From the NCBI GenBank assembly GCA_026182355.1, contig JAPFBL010000573.1, positions 83,501-147,500 of the forward strand: a stretch of 64,000 nucleotides of DNA. Direction: 5' to 3'. Source of the DNA: Hermatobates lingyangjiaoensis (taxonomy: Eukaryota; Arthropoda; Insecta; Hemiptera; Hermatobatidae). How positions within the stretch are numbered: the first letter of the stretch is position 1; every line of letters starts with the position of its first letter. The notes beneath the pieces are model-generated. The model was not told the origin of the DNA. It made no database searches and saw nothing but the letters and a program-made list of their open reading frames with translations. This document shows, piece by piece, positions 45,830 to 57,324 of this stretch. The position numbers and the translations under genes are program-made.

Positions 45830-46044
45830 AGATTTCACATTAACACGTGAAATAACAATCAATGATCAAATCACAATAAGAAATGGGAAAACAAGACTAA
45901 GATCTTTCAACCGTAACAAGCGGTCTTCGTCAGAGTCAAAAACCCAACTGACTCAGTTGGGTTTTTGACTCTGACGAAGACCGCTTGTTACGGTTGAAAG
46001 ATCTTAGTCTTGTTTTCCCATTTCTTATTGTGGTTTAATCATTG
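45830..46044. mobile_element. PLE family B, complete fold-back unit with 16-bp target duplication
   Basis: Flanked by perfect duplications TCTGTATTATATAAAA (45,814-45,829 and 46,045-46,060), so its boundaries are defined: AGATTTCACATTAACACG at left to TTTAATCATTG at right, 215 bp. Both ribozyme cores are intact: minus TCGTCAG/TTTC sides at 45,933-45,905, plus CTGACGA (45,971-45,977) and GAAA (45,996-45,999). The reference copy for family B. Confidence 0.93.
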
Positions 46045-46267
46045 TCTGTATTATATAAAACATGACAAATAATTGTTCGGGATTGATGGAAAATTAATAA
46101 AGCATATATATATATATATAATGAAAGAATTTACAATTAATGGCAAAAGTATTTCATTGTAGTAGAACTATTTGATTCAGCCATCTTTATAATGTATTGA
46201 ATGTAATATACAGAATTTTCAAAGTCACTCTTTAAATTCTTTCTTACTCTTCCGTCAATACATAAAA

Positions 46268-46582
46268 GAAATGTGAGGTATGTATGATATCATTGGTTTA
46301 GTTTTGCAGTTTTTTTTTTCAAATGATGATCCAGTGTTTCTGATTTGTCAGTTAATGAAATAAATTTAATTTTTTTTTTCAAATAACATCTTGACGTGGT
46401 TGTTGATTCCCATAGAATTTATACGAAATGTGAGGTATGTATGATATCATTGGTTTAGTTTTGCAGTTTTTTTTTTTTCAAATGATGATCCAGTGTTTCT
46501 GATTTGTCAGTTAATGAAATAAATTTAATTTTTTTTTTTAAATAACATCTTGACGTGGTTGTTGATTCCCATAGAATCTATA
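46268..46582. repeat. Recent 157-bp tandem duplication
   Basis: GAAATGTGAGGTATGTATGA starts at 46,268 and 46,425. The two copies differ only in homopolymer length and a few bases. Confidence 0.96.
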
Positions 46583-46589
46583 CAGTAGG

Positions 46590-47300
46590 AATTCATTGAC
46601 TTTCTATTAAATTGATTAAATACAAAAGCTTAATATGAAACTTCTTATATACCAATAAAATAAAATCTTTTTTATTTTTTATTTTTTTCTTTAATGATCT
46701 CAAAATTGCAATTGGAGACTACATGTTGTTGGCAGGTAGCAATTACATATATATGAGGCAGTAAAGGATTAATAATAATCTTTACCCTACTAAAAATACT
46801 GCAAAACTAAAACAATTTAATGCTATAATTTTCAGATATAAGTTGTGATTAATTAAAAAAAAAGAAGAAAAAAAGAGTTTGGTAAGTGACTTATTAGAAA
46901 CTCTGTTATGTTTATTAAAGAACTGAATCATTACAGTATATACGTCTGAATATGTTTGGTGTTTTCAGAAGGGTAAAATAAAAAAAAAATGAAACTCTCT
47001 AGTGGTTTCAAGGGTTTTTTTTTTAAAGGTATATACCTGAGTACTGATTTAAGACAAATATATTACTAAAATTAATTTGGTTATTGTTATGTAACAAAAG
47101 AGAAGGTTTTACAAAATCATGACGAGAAATTAATTTTGAATGATTATTACATGCAGGATTTTGTGATAATGAACCACCATGCCTGATACAGATGTCATTT
47201 AACATAACAGATTTTGGCAATTTCACATTGAAACAGCCTCAAAGTACATATGTTATAAAATAATACGACCTATATATTGGCTTTAAAAAAAACGGCGAGT
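46590..47300. other. AT-rich spacer, no gene seen
   Basis: No repeat or exon recognised. Confidence 0.5.
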
Positions 47301-47307
47301 TAAAAAG

Positions 47308-47628
47308 TAGGTTAGGTTGCAGTGCCAGTTCCACAAGGGAACACACGTAGGCCAAGCATTGGCCCTTTGTGATACCACACAATGAAGATTGATTCTACAG
47401 TGGGAGTACTAAATTTTGCCTAACTCAAATGTATTTAGAGTAGGGGATCTTTAACGAGTACCTGACATCGTACAGGCTCGGGGACCGACGGTTTAACGTC
47501 CTTCTCCGAGGGACGACGCGTTCAGATTTATTCACCCTCCCGCGTGAATAAATCGAGGGCCAGGTGGGGATCGAACCCCGGTTCTGTCAGTTCAGAGGCG
47601 AGCACGTAACCACTGAGCTAGCCTGGCC
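47308..47628 (-). mobile_element. tRNA-headed SINE, full length
   Basis: Very close to 32,123-32,450: head TAGCTCAGTGGTTACGTGC, B box GGGGTTCGATCCCCACC, GTTAAACCGTCGGTCCC and an end in GCAACCTAACC. Confidence 0.92.
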
Positions 47629-47879
47629 ATAAAGTAATATTTTTATGGTAATGAAATTTACAGGATTTTTCCTCAAATTTGACTCTCTTCATTGAAGAGG
47701 ACAGTATAACATTCAAAAAAAAAATTACATTTATAATATTATAGGTATCAAGGAGGTTCTTAGTGTCAGTTAAAAAAGAAATTGTATAATCTTGTATTAC
47801 TCTTTGCTCACTGATTTCGAATCTATCCATCATCCGGAGTAAATTGAACGACAAACTATCCAAGCGTTATTTTTGTGGT

Positions 47880-48010
47880 ATTTACTCATGATGAGAAAGG
47901 GGAAGAAACACTAAATATCCATTATCATAACCTGATTATAAACACTAAATATTTGAAACGCGTCGACGTTTGATCTTTTGTGTGGAGACTTAATTACTTT
48001 TTCTAATCAT
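47880..48010 (+). mobile_element. PLE-type unit related to family C2 (mutated core)
   Basis: GTGGTATTTACTCATGA end, CTGATTA in place of CTGANGA, GAAACGCGTCG intact, GTGTGGAGACTTAATTAC. Confidence 0.65.
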
Positions 48011-48084
48011 GAATTTCAATGAATCACCGTGACATCATCTATCGATTGCCCAAATTTCTATAGTTCATTCTTATATTCATAATA

Positions 48085-48355
48085 CGATAAAAGATTTCAC
48101 TTAAACACGTGAAATAACAATCAATGATCAAACAAAAATATGAAATGGGAAAACAAGACTAAGATCTTTCAACCATAATAAGCAGTCTTCGTCAGAGTCA
48201 AAAACCCAACTGAGTCAAAACCCTTTTCAGAGTCAAAAACCCTTTAGTTGGGTTTTTGACTCTGACCAAGACCGCTTCTTACGGTTGAAAGATATTAGTC
48301 TTGTTTTCCCATTTCATATTGTGGTTTGATCATTGATTGTTATTTCACTAATATA
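48085..48355. mobile_element. PLE-type fold-back unit, family B
   Basis: AAAGATTTCACTTAAACACG to TTTGATCATTGATTGTTA. The centre has a short triplication of CAAAAACCC. The plus core reads CTGACCA and is mutated. Confidence 0.83.
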
Positions 48356-49819
48356 TATATATAAAAGATTGTAGATGTTCCAATTTAATTGATTCAGATA
48401 AATAAAATTACATTTTTGTTGTATAATATTTAATCACTGACGTACTAATTATCATTTAATTTTTTTTTCTAAATAAAATGTATAATTAAATATAAATCAT
48501 TTCCGAAAAACTACTGTAAGGTGAATTTATATAAAAACAGTAAATTTGGCTGCAAAAATATAAATTAGATTTCCACAAAAGGGTAATTGAGATTTGAGAA
48601 ATTGTTAATTTGATTTAGAAAGCATATTTAAATCTACAATTTCTATATTTAAACTGTTGTAAATATCTAGTAATCCATTAAAATATATGTTTTCTCTGCT
48701 AGATGGATTACATCAGAAAACGGACAAGCAAAGAAGTGCTGTCAATAGATGAGATTAATGTTTATTTTTATTTTATAAGATCTTAATGTACTGGTAAATA
48801 AGAATTCAAGGATTGGAGAGTATAAAAGTATTTCACCCTGCACTTTTACTAAAACGTTTCATCCTTTTTACACGTTATAATCAGGTTTCAAAATGTACAT
48901 GTAAAACATATAATTAAGTACAGAGACTATTTCATATATTAAGATGATTGTAATTACGAGTCTCGCTCGTGTGCGACCGATGTTACCCGAATAATACCGA
49001 TAGTAACACGAGAGTTGTCGAAGTTTAACCCAATGTGGCCATCAATTACTAATAGTGAAACAAAATTATTTAGAAAATTATTAAAAAAAAAAAGGTGTAT
49101 TGTTCTATTGAATTGATATGAAATATTAAAACTTTAAAAATTTAACAACTAACAGATATTTTCTGATGCATTCCATAGCGTGATGGCTAGTTATAGAACA
49201 AAGTGTTTGACTAATCAAACAAAACATCAGTTGATTCATAATGAGTTTGATATTGTGTTTGCTTATAAGAAAGATGAGTGTATGCCGTTCCAGATTTGTT
49301 ATTTAATTCTTATTCCTGTTTGAATTGAATATATTATAGGAAATGCAGTACAGCGTCTGTCGGGATAGCTATTATATTAATAATTAAATACCAAATTAAA
49401 TTTAGCTAAAGTTAATATGATATTAACTGATTGTTATATGATACAAAGTTTGCCGAGTCAGCCAGTTATTATTAAATATTATATAACGAAAACAAAAATA
49501 AAACTAAGTAATAACAAATGCACGCTGAATTATGCAAGTTACGTTGAGACCTTTCAGTGAATTTAAATAATTCACCGCTTATCTGAATACAATTAGAAAT
49601 AATAAAGGCACGTATGGAAAGAATATCGTATATTAAACAATCGAAGGTGTTTAATTCCAATTCAATCTGTAATTGTTTAATTTATTCTAATAGAATAATA
49701 TATCTATCTGTTTGTTATCAAACAACTGTTGGGTTTTTCAGACAGACACCCTCCTGTCTGTCTGTCTGAATGTCTAAGCATATACTTGTTTGTTCTGAAA
49801 CTACACGAACTAGAAAATA

Positions 49820-49908
49820 TATGACCAAACCACAATAAGAAATGAGAAAACAAGACTAAGATCTTTCAACTGTAACAAGCGGTCTTCGTCAGAGTCAAAA
49901 ACCCAACT

Positions 49909-49946
<38 letters not shown>

Positions 49947-50228
49947 ATGATCAAACCACAATATGAAATGGGAAAACAAGACTAAGATCTTTCAACTGTA
50001 ACAAGCGGTCTTCGTCAGAGTCAAAAACCCAACTGACTATATATATATATATATATCAATGATCAAACCACAATATGAAATGGGAAAACAAGACTAGGAT
50101 CTTTCAACTGTAACAAGCGGTCTTCGTCAGAGTCAAAAACCCAACTGAAGTCTTAGTCTTGTTTTCTCATTTCTTATTGTGGTTTGATCATTGATTGTTA
50201 TTTCACGTGTTTATGTGAAATCTTTTTA
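49820..50228. mobile_element. Three family B half-units in series separated by (TA)n
   Basis: Minus-strand half-units at 49,823-49,910, 49,946-50,036 and 50,057-50,148 each run ATGATCAAACCACAATA-like to AAAACCCAACTGA and are separated by (TA)n. A closing plus-strand arm (TCTTAGTCTTGTTTTC to TTCACGTGTTTATGTG) ends at 50,228. Confidence 0.85.
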
Positions 50229-50229
50229 T

Positions 50230-50980
50230 AGAATATATATGTAACCGTTTCTCATGATGTCTTACAGGTCAGTTCTCTTTCATAAATTTTCGTTTAATGT
50301 GCTAAAAAAATTTTTTTTTTTTTGTCCTTTCATCAGCCACTTTTATAAACTGTACTTACTTAGTATAAATAATAATAAAGAAATGAACGATAACATTATG
50401 ACAGAATTTTCAGGTTAAAGCATTAAAACTCTATGTTGTATGCTATAATAGTTTTAAAAATTACACGAAAATATTTAGATTCAAATATTTTAAAAACAGA
50501 AGTCTTAAGAAATAAATTAAATATAAATGATTTTGTTTAAAATATTATTATAAAAGTTTTGGAAATCTTGGAAAAAAGCTGTAAAGGTGTAAAATTGTGA
50601 TTTGCTATTTCTTACAATTTGCATTTAACCTGCCGATAAACGTACTCATAATTTGGTATGAATTTTTATTACTTTAGCATCTGATGATGTTGTTTTCTTT
50701 CCATTAATTCGGCTAAAAAAATAAATAAATAGTAAACAGTAATTATTACTTATTCTCTGCTGGTAAGAATTGTGGTAGTTTTTATTTTAAAATGTAGTTC
50801 TAATAAATTAGAATCTAGTTTAAATTTAGGATAAATATTCAATAATTCCAAAATAATAAAACATATATATAAGCGCTTTAAACAAAAATAAATAAATTTC
50901 AAATAAATAATTTTAATTTATCCATAGAAGCTTTTGCTGTGAATTTGTAGCTACTGTAGAGTAGAATTGATGAAAATCAT
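50230..50980. other. AT-rich spacer, no gene seen
   Basis: Interior of the inverted-repeat-bounded segment; nothing recognised. Confidence 0.45.
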
Positions 50981-51506
50981 CAATTACTTGGTAATTGATA
51001 GGTACTTCGGCCACACTCGGTTAAACTTCGGCCATTCTCGTGTTGCCATCGGTCTTATTCGGGTTACATCGGTCACACTCGTAGTTACTATTGTATTATA
51101 ATTTACTGCATTTGCATGGCATGCAGTGAAACATTTGTGCCAAGAGTCTGTGTTTTTATACTTATGTATCTTCAATAATGATTATATTTTATAAATAATA
51201 TAAAAAACTTTAGTACGTTACCTTGTAAATACGCGGTTTTATTGGTAAAAGGACCTTTGTACTGTATTGAACGTTTCAGATCATGCTGGTTTGGTTTAGA
51301 GGCAAGACATCTGTGCGGGCATGATGGTTCATTATTGCAATGTTTTTGTTGATTTATCGCTACAGGTATCTAATATTTGGAATAGGGAAAACTGAAGTTT
51401 AACTTATCGGTTGGTGTTGTTTTGAGAGACAAGCAAGGTTTAGTTTTGTTGTGAGTTCTCTTGGCAGGCGAAGCAGAGGTTTAGCAAGACGGCTATGTCG
51501 ATGAGC

Positions 51507-51725
51507 TCAGACGTTGGACAGCTGGTGCAGGTGTTGCCTTTGACCAGGAGTCTGTTCCTGCTGGTGCCTGGCCGCCAGTCGGTTGACATGCACTGGGATA
51601 GGCACCACTATCTTGCACCCTCCGCCCCCGCCACTCCCGCTCAGGTTACGCACGCCGCCTCCTCCGCCAAGTCCGGCTTTCACTCTTTTCCACTTTGCTC
51701 TTCTGTTTTGAAACCAGATCTTTAC
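51507..51725 (-). CDS. Gbx: Gbx/unplugged homeobox gene, terminal coding exon
   Basis: Completes the homeodomain with recognition helix VKIWFQNRRAKWKRVK (W48, F49, Q50, N51, R53 all present) followed by AG, a glycine-rich stretch, and KIVVPIPVHVNR. That last motif is the diagnostic C-terminal block of Gbx proteins and rules out other ANTP-class families sharing the helix. The protein ends 22 residues later (last residues HQLSNV) at TGA, 51,509-51,507. The acceptor is TTTCAG at 51,726-51,731 after a T-rich tract, phase 0, matching the donor at 57,672. The exon is 72 codons plus stop and clearly more GC-rich than its surroundings. A possible AATAAA on the minus strand at 51,238-51,243 could end the 3' UTR, but this is weak evidence. 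Confidence 0.96.
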   Translation of the reverse strand, partial: VKIWFQNRRAKWKRVKAGLGGGGGVRNLSGSGGGGGCKIVVPIPVHVNRLAARHQQEQTPGQRQHLHQLSNV

Positions 51726-51879
51726 CTGAAACAAAAAAACAATATTATCTCCAAAAGGGGACGAAAAATAACTTTTGACGACTAGTTTTCAGGAAATAAT
51801 GTAAGAAATTTAACCCCCGTAGTTAAAAACGGGGCAATAAAGAAAAAATAGGGGTATAATCCAGGTTGTCCAACTTAGT

Positions 51880-52615
51880 AGTAGTAGGCAACACTGTGGT
51901 TTGCAGAAGCTGTCCCACAAGGAAACACACATAGGCCGAATACATGTCTCTTTGTGATACTTAGAAACATTACTTTTAAGTTATTTCTGAGCTTTATTTG
52001 TTGTAAGTATTAATTTTTTGTTGTCTTAATGTACGTTTTTTAAAGTTTTTTTCTTCACGAACCAAAGTATTATGAAAAACTTAGAGCGTTTACATAGAAA
52101 GGTATTAGACTGTTCTGATGTAATGTTTGGTATGACCGAAAAATCCCACTTACATGAAACTGAAACTGAAATATTGTTGGGAAGTTGGTATTACCTGTAT
52201 AGTATGCCTAATTTTGTCTACCTCTCAGGAGAAAAAAAGGCAATAAAAAATACAAAAAAGGTTATTGGTTATAGATTGAGAATATAAAATGTTCTTGTTT
52301 AGAAGTGGCCTAAACAAGAGGGCGGTGCAGCTGGTGGTCTGCACCAGGGCTCATAAGACTCTAGGAGGCACATGAATATCAATTATACAAATTCGAATGG
52401 GTGATTATGCATATTTTTTGTTGTTGTTAAATTGAAGAAGAAAGTGGATTAGAGTGCACTGTCACATCTATTATTCCTTATTCTCCAGTGTTGCCAGGTT
52501 ACAATTTTTTGTGAAGAAAAAGACTCAACAAAACGTAAAATAAGACGACAAAAAATTAATACCTACAACAAATAAAGCTAAAAAAACAACGTAAAAGTAA
52601 TGTTTCTAAGTAATA
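51880..52615. mobile_element. SINE tail relic followed by fold-back element in the Gbx intron
   Basis: 51,880-51,960 is a SINE 3' part (GGCAACACTGTGG, TAGGCCGAATACATG; minus orientation). 51,961-52,065 (TTAGAAACATTACTTTTAAG ... TTTTTTCTTCACGAA) is the reverse complement of about 52,510-52,610, with a loop near 440 bp. Confidence 0.65.
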
Positions 52616-52619
52616 TCAT

Positions 52620-52935
52620 AAGTACATCATTAGTTGTGCAATCCGTAATTGTGTGGTGTTTACTCATTCTGAGGTAAAATGGATAAACAAACAAAAGTCT
52701 CCACACAAATGAAGTTTTATTCAACAAAAACAACGTTTTTCGAACAGTTTGTGTTCATCATCAGAAAGACACCAAAGATGTGGTGCAGAAGGGTTGGTCC
52801 AGTAAAAACAACTCTAACTCAAAAGTTATTTTCACTGGAGCAACCATTCAGCACCACATCCTTGGTGTCTTCCTGATGATGAAGACATCAATTTATGTGG
52901 AGACTTTTGTTTGTTTATCCATTTTACTTCAGAAT
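52620..52935. mobile_element. PLE-type fold-back unit, family C2, with intact minus-strand core
   Basis: Minus CTGATGA (52,764-52,758), stem II GAACA-type, GAAA (52,741-52,738). The inverted centre contains GGTGCAGAAGGGTTGGTCCA and its diverged mirror. Ends GTGCAATC and GTATTTACTCATT-like. Lies in the Gbx intron. Confidence 0.82.
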
Positions 52936-52939
52936 ATCA

Positions 52940-53955
52940 TAACTAATATCAACTTCGTCAAATTTTACTTCTTTTCAAGTAGTTGGCATTAAAGAAGTTA
53001 CCTGGTTTTGCATTTTTCTGTAAGTTGGCTCTTTTTTTGTCTTTTTTTTTTTATTAGGAAGTAGTCCGTGAGTTACGAAAATGAAAAAAACTGACTGAAA
53101 TAATAGAGATTTTATCAAATAAGCTACAAATAATGGCTGCATTAGATGAATATAGTTCCAATTTTATAGTGCAACTGAATTATCTATATATGACCAGTGT
53201 TGGAAAGGACGGACCCAGAAAAGTTTTGCACCGGTACATTTTTTTCTCTCAAGGTCCCTGCCTTGAAGCCTAGCTTTAACCTTGAAGTTGAAGAAAAACA
53301 AACCCCAATAGTTTAGCATGGCAAAGAAATAGACATACGGAATCATACTAGAAGTTCCAGTTATGCTTAATAATAACAATAAACCTACTGAAATTAGTTC
53401 AGTAGTTAGTATAACAAAAAAAAAAATAAATTAAAGTTTCATGCATATTTCAAGAATTATTTCACTATTAGTGCAACTTAAGTTTAGAAAAGAAAATAAA
53501 ATTCAAAAGTCATTAAATTTAGATAAGCAATTATCTAAAGGAATAACTAAATGACGGTAATGATCTACAAAAGTGTTTTAATAAGGAATGGAAAGAAAGA
53601 AGTAGTCACGAAAAAGAAACAGGCCTGGCTAGCGAAAACCTTTACATTATTCAAGAAAAGAACACTTGCTCTCTCTATTACGTGCCAATAACTTCTCATT
53701 ATCAACTATTACAAAGCGTTTTAATGGGACACGCCAATGAAAACCATCTAACTGTTAGTTATAGATAAATGATTACGTCCCAAAGGTTACAATGTTGTAA
53801 TTGAAAATCAACTTGTTCTAACTTTAATGGTGTTGTTTTAGTTTTGTTCAATGTAAACAAAGAATGAATACAGTTTTAAAATAACCTTAAATGGGTTATA
53901 TTAAAAAAAAAAAAAAAGAATTGTTAGCAAAAATTAAACTAAGAATTTGGAAATC
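52940..53955. other. Gbx intron spacer, no feature recognised
   Basis: AT-rich; no repeat or exon identified. Confidence 0.5.
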
Positions 53956-53959
53956 TATC

Positions 53960-54085
53960 AGAGATTATAACTATTCTAACGTAGTACAATCAGTTATTAT
54001 GTGGTATTTACTCATTATAGGGTAAAAGGCTAATGAATTTTTATATGTGGAGACCATTTCATTAGCTTTTTACCTTACAATGAGA
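53960..54085. mobile_element. PLE family C1, collapsed
   Basis: AACGTAGTACAATCAGTTAT, GTATTTACTCATT and AAAGGCTAATGAA are joined directly to the opposite terminus ATATGTGGAGACCATTTC; the ribozymes are deleted. Confidence 0.7.
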
Positions 54086-54214
54086 TTATAACTATGAAAA
54101 AGGTTCAAGATGATGGAATAATACCGAAGCATTTACATAAACAACTTTCACACCTGCTATAAATGTATGATTGTATTCATATACAATCTTATAATCTATA
54201 TATATATATATATA

Positions 54215-54310
54215 TATATAAATGATCAAACCACAATAAGAAATGGGAAAACAAGACTACTTATTGTGGTTTGATCATTGATTGTTATTTCACGTGTTTA
54301 TGTGAAACCT
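54215..54310. mobile_element. PLE family B, centre deleted
   Basis: AATGATCAAACCACAATAAG to ACAAGACTA, then directly CTTATTGTGGTTTGATCATT. Both ribozymes lost; (TA)n on both sides. Confidence 0.8.
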
Positions 54311-54337
54311 TTATATATATATATATATATATATATA

Positions 54338-55114
54338 TGATTCGATGCGATGTTGACCAATGGGAGTAGAGTTACAGGTCCAAGCGTAAGGTCCCAGTTG
54401 CCCGCTGCTCCGCAAAAAGCCTTTGCGTTCTGCCAATAGGTATAGAGGTTGCACAGTCCCTCTGTGTTAAATGATGTTTGGCAGAAAACATTAGCCTCAC
54501 TTTACAGTGAACTCCTGTTCCCTTTCTATTTTTGATTTTTGTGGTGGTTGGGTGTTGTTTACTATTTTCTGTTACGGATATTGCTGGATATTTAAATGAT
54601 ACTCTCGGTTGTTTACTGCGAAAAGCCGCCTTCATCTTCATGCCAACAGGGGTAGAGGTTGCACAGTCCCTCTTGATTATTAAGAGATGTTGACACTGGA
54701 ATCCAACTTCTTCTCGTAGAAACATCTTCAAGTTGTAGGTTTTGTATATTGTTCTCTTCGGTTTCTTATGTTCATGTTTTTTCTTCAGTTGAATGTTATT
54801 GCTGCTATTGATGGGTGGCTGGTAGGCTTTTCGCAGTAAACAACCGAGAGTATCATTTAAATATCCAGCAATATCCGTAACAGAAAATAGTAAACAACAC
54901 CCAACCACCACAAAAATCAAAAATAGAAAGGGAACAGGAGTTCACTGTAAAGTGAGGCTAATGTTTTCTGCCAAACATCATTTAACACAGAGGGACTGTG
55001 CAACCTCTATACCTATTGGCAGAACGCAAAGGCTTTTTGCGGAGCAGCGGGCAACTGGGACCTTACGCTTGGACCTGTAACTCTACTCCCATTGGTCAAC
55101 ATCGCATCGAATCA
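54338..55114. mobile_element. Family M, 290-bp-arm near-perfect palindrome
   Basis: Arms 54,338-54,627 and 54,825-55,114 appear to be exact reverse complements, with a 197-bp loop that itself repeats AGGTTGCACAGTCCCTCT. A 182-codon minus-strand frame (54,372-54,920) runs across loop and arms with no recognisable domain. Outer flanks TTTCCCCGGACAAC then (TA)n. Related to 30,062-30,510. Inferred PLE-derived. Confidence 0.8.
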
Positions 55115-55142
55115 TATTCCTTTCCCCGGACAACCCATAGAA

Positions 55143-55188
<46 letters not shown>

Positions 55189-55194
55189 GAATGT

Positions 55195-55500
55195 GTGTCT
55201 GTCTGTCTGTACTCAATAGATTCAAAAACCATACATCCCGTGATAATTTTGGAAATTATTAGCTATATTCCCGGGAAGGTTTATGTAATTTTTTTTTTAA
55301 ATCAGTGTTTTGGTTCTATGTGCTCCCGAATAAATTATAAAAACTGAAATTTTGTTTTGGAATAATGAATCACTTGCCCTATTGGTCGGATTTGTTTGCA
55401 TTTATTTTTACATTGTTTACGTTGACTTGGACAGTTTTTAAAGGAAATGCAATTGTTATTTAGAATTTTATTTAAAACAAATTTGAAATGTTTCTAATGA
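55195..55500 (+). mobile_element. Family A 3'-type fragment
   Basis: GTGTGTCTGTCTGTCTG, AAACCATACATCCCG and TTTACATTGTTTACGTTGAC match the distal part of the 19,280 copy. Confidence 0.5.
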
Positions 55501-55844
55501 GTTAAGATGATGTTAGAACGAAAGCAGCTTCTTAGGTGGTACATTCATTTTACTGGCTGGTGATTTTCAACAAACTTTACCAGTTATAACACTTTCAATA
55601 CCTGCAGATGTATTGAATACATGTCTCAAATCATCAGTGTTATGGCTGTATGTGGAAAAAATATCTTTAAACACCAATAAGTTCAATTACAAGATGAATC
55701 TTCTGAACGATTTGAAAAACAATTGTTAGATATTAGGAATGGTAAAATGGAAATGAACGAATCCATACACTGTATTTCATTACAAGAAAACTTCTGTCCC
55801 TTTGTAAAATCCACTCATGAATTGATTTTCAAAGTTTTTCTAAA

Positions 55845-56062
55845 TTTAAGATATCATTATCAACCGTCATACCTCGTCTATCGCTGGTGAAGTCGCCCGA
55901 CCGGTTTCGGGCTAAAATTACGATTAATTTTGAACGACTTCGCGAGAAGATACTAATTACTAACGCTAATATTTGGTTTAATAAAACCTGGTTAACGAAA
56001 CCGGTTGGGCGACTTCACCAGCGATAGACGGGGTATGACGGTTGATAATGATATCTTATTTA
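55845..56062. mobile_element. Palindromic MITE in Gbx intron
   Basis: Terminal inverted repeats of about 63 bp, nearly perfect (TAAGATATCATTATCAACCG at left and its reverse complement at right; inner ends near CGACTTCACCAGCGATAGAC). About 218 bp total, no coding. Confidence 0.85.
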
Positions 56063-56194
56063 CTAACCTCTGTGGCACTAACAATATGCATGTATTTTTC
56101 TAAATTTATCACAGAATTATAAAAATAATCAATGTGTTAGTAAGCGTGCTATATTGGCAGCCAAAAACAAAAAAAATGTTGTATATTTACAAGC

Positions 56195-56740
56195 ACGACA
56201 ATGAAAAAAAAGTGACTTTCCCATGATGCATAATTCTTCCCAAACAATAGGGATCTTCTTCCCTATGGGGCCCATTTTTGTGTAAAATCAACTAGATCCA
56301 TCAAAGATTCTGGACCGTAGCGTGGTAACAAGCAATGCTAACACACTCACCCACCCACCCACCCACCCACACACACACACACACACAGACATCATCGAAA
56401 AAACTTCATAAAACGACTTCTGGGACCTCAAAACTTGTAATTCCGTCAAAATTTCGAGATCGAATTTTTTCACGATCACTATACTTTACTTATAGTAAAG
56501 TAATATAATGGCAAAATATTTTTTATATCGAGAAGTAATAAACAGTAAGATAAAGTTCACCATTAATATTCTCATAGTTTAATGAATCATGGAATCAATT
56601 ATCTGATGTTTATGATTTATCTTTCGCAGATATTACTTAAGTAAAATATATTTAGTCATTTGTACATGAAATGTTAAAAAGCTAAAGGTAACACGCCATT
56701 CAGTAACAATTGACGTTAGGAAGTTCGCAAGGTCAGCTAG
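56195..56740 (-). mobile_element. Dispersed repeat family A
   Basis: Reverse orientation of 19,280: GGGAAAGTC side first, (CCCA)n(CA)n at 56,340-56,388, CATAAAACGACTTCTGGGAC, CTATACTTTACTTATAGTAA, ending GGTCAGCTAG|TA at 56,735. The CTAG end followed by T would suit a Helitron-like terminus, but this is only a suggestion. Confidence 0.75.
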
Positions 56741-57065
56741 TATATTATACAAAAGGACATAAAATTGTTAGGTGGTACAAATTTCACCGAATCAGTTTGT
56801 AATAAAAATATCATGAAAGTTTATTTCGATAACAGATCTTAATTTAAACATTTTTCATTAAATAACTTATCAATTTTCATATTAGCATATGTTTTTAAAG
56901 TTTTTTTTTATATATTGTAAAAAAAACAAGTTTTTGTATAATTCGGTAAAAATTATTTTAAAATATTTTTCTTAAGTCAATGAAAACAAATATTATGTAT
57001 TATTCAACAAATCTTGGAAATATAAATGTATTATTGCAATATGTGAATGGAGCTATAAGTAATTT

Positions 57066-57212
57066 ATATTAGAAATCGATATAATTAGGGAAAATCGTTA
57101 TAAACCGGGTTAGTTGCGATTAAAGATGGACTACGTCTGTCTGAAAGCGCTTTAACGACTCCAAAAACATCTTAGGAGGTATGACGGCTTTCCCTATTTC
57201 TAATATAAATCA
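57066..57212. mobile_element. MITE (GGGAAA...TTTCCC type), copy 1
   Basis: TTAGAAATCGATATAATTAG at left and CCCTATTTCTAATATAAATC at right, with ACATCTTAGGAGG and GTTAGTTGCGATTAAAGATG inside. A second copy lies at 58,003-58,123, the other side of the Gbx exon. Confidence 0.7.
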
Positions 57213-57324
57213 TACTAGCGTCAGTTGTAATAACAACATGCGTGTATTTAGAAGTACTAAACTACATAAATCTACTACATAAATTGTAGTAGATTGATGC
57301 GAAAGTTACTTGTGCTTATGGGGG

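Larger units (their letters stand above)
48957..51090. other. 2.1-kb AT-rich segment bounded by ~85-bp inverted repeats
   Basis: Left repeat 48,957-49,045 (GAGTCTCGCTCGTGTGCGAC ... AACCCAATGTGGCC) is the reverse complement, with scattered changes, of 51,007-51,090 (GGCCACACTCGGTTAAACTT ... ACACTCGTAGTTAC). The interior is AT-rich, without transposase, and holds three family B half-units at 49,820-50,228. Could be a non-autonomous DNA transposon; no target duplication was confirmed. Confidence 0.6.

Noticed and set aside
51495..51785. Plus-strand 96-codon frame
   Set aside because: Antisense shadow of the Gbx terminal exon.
54372..54920. Longest open frame in the window (182 codons, minus)
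   Set aside because: Spans the loop and both arms of a palindrome, no recognisable domain, and repeats its own CAT-rich segment; probably incidental.
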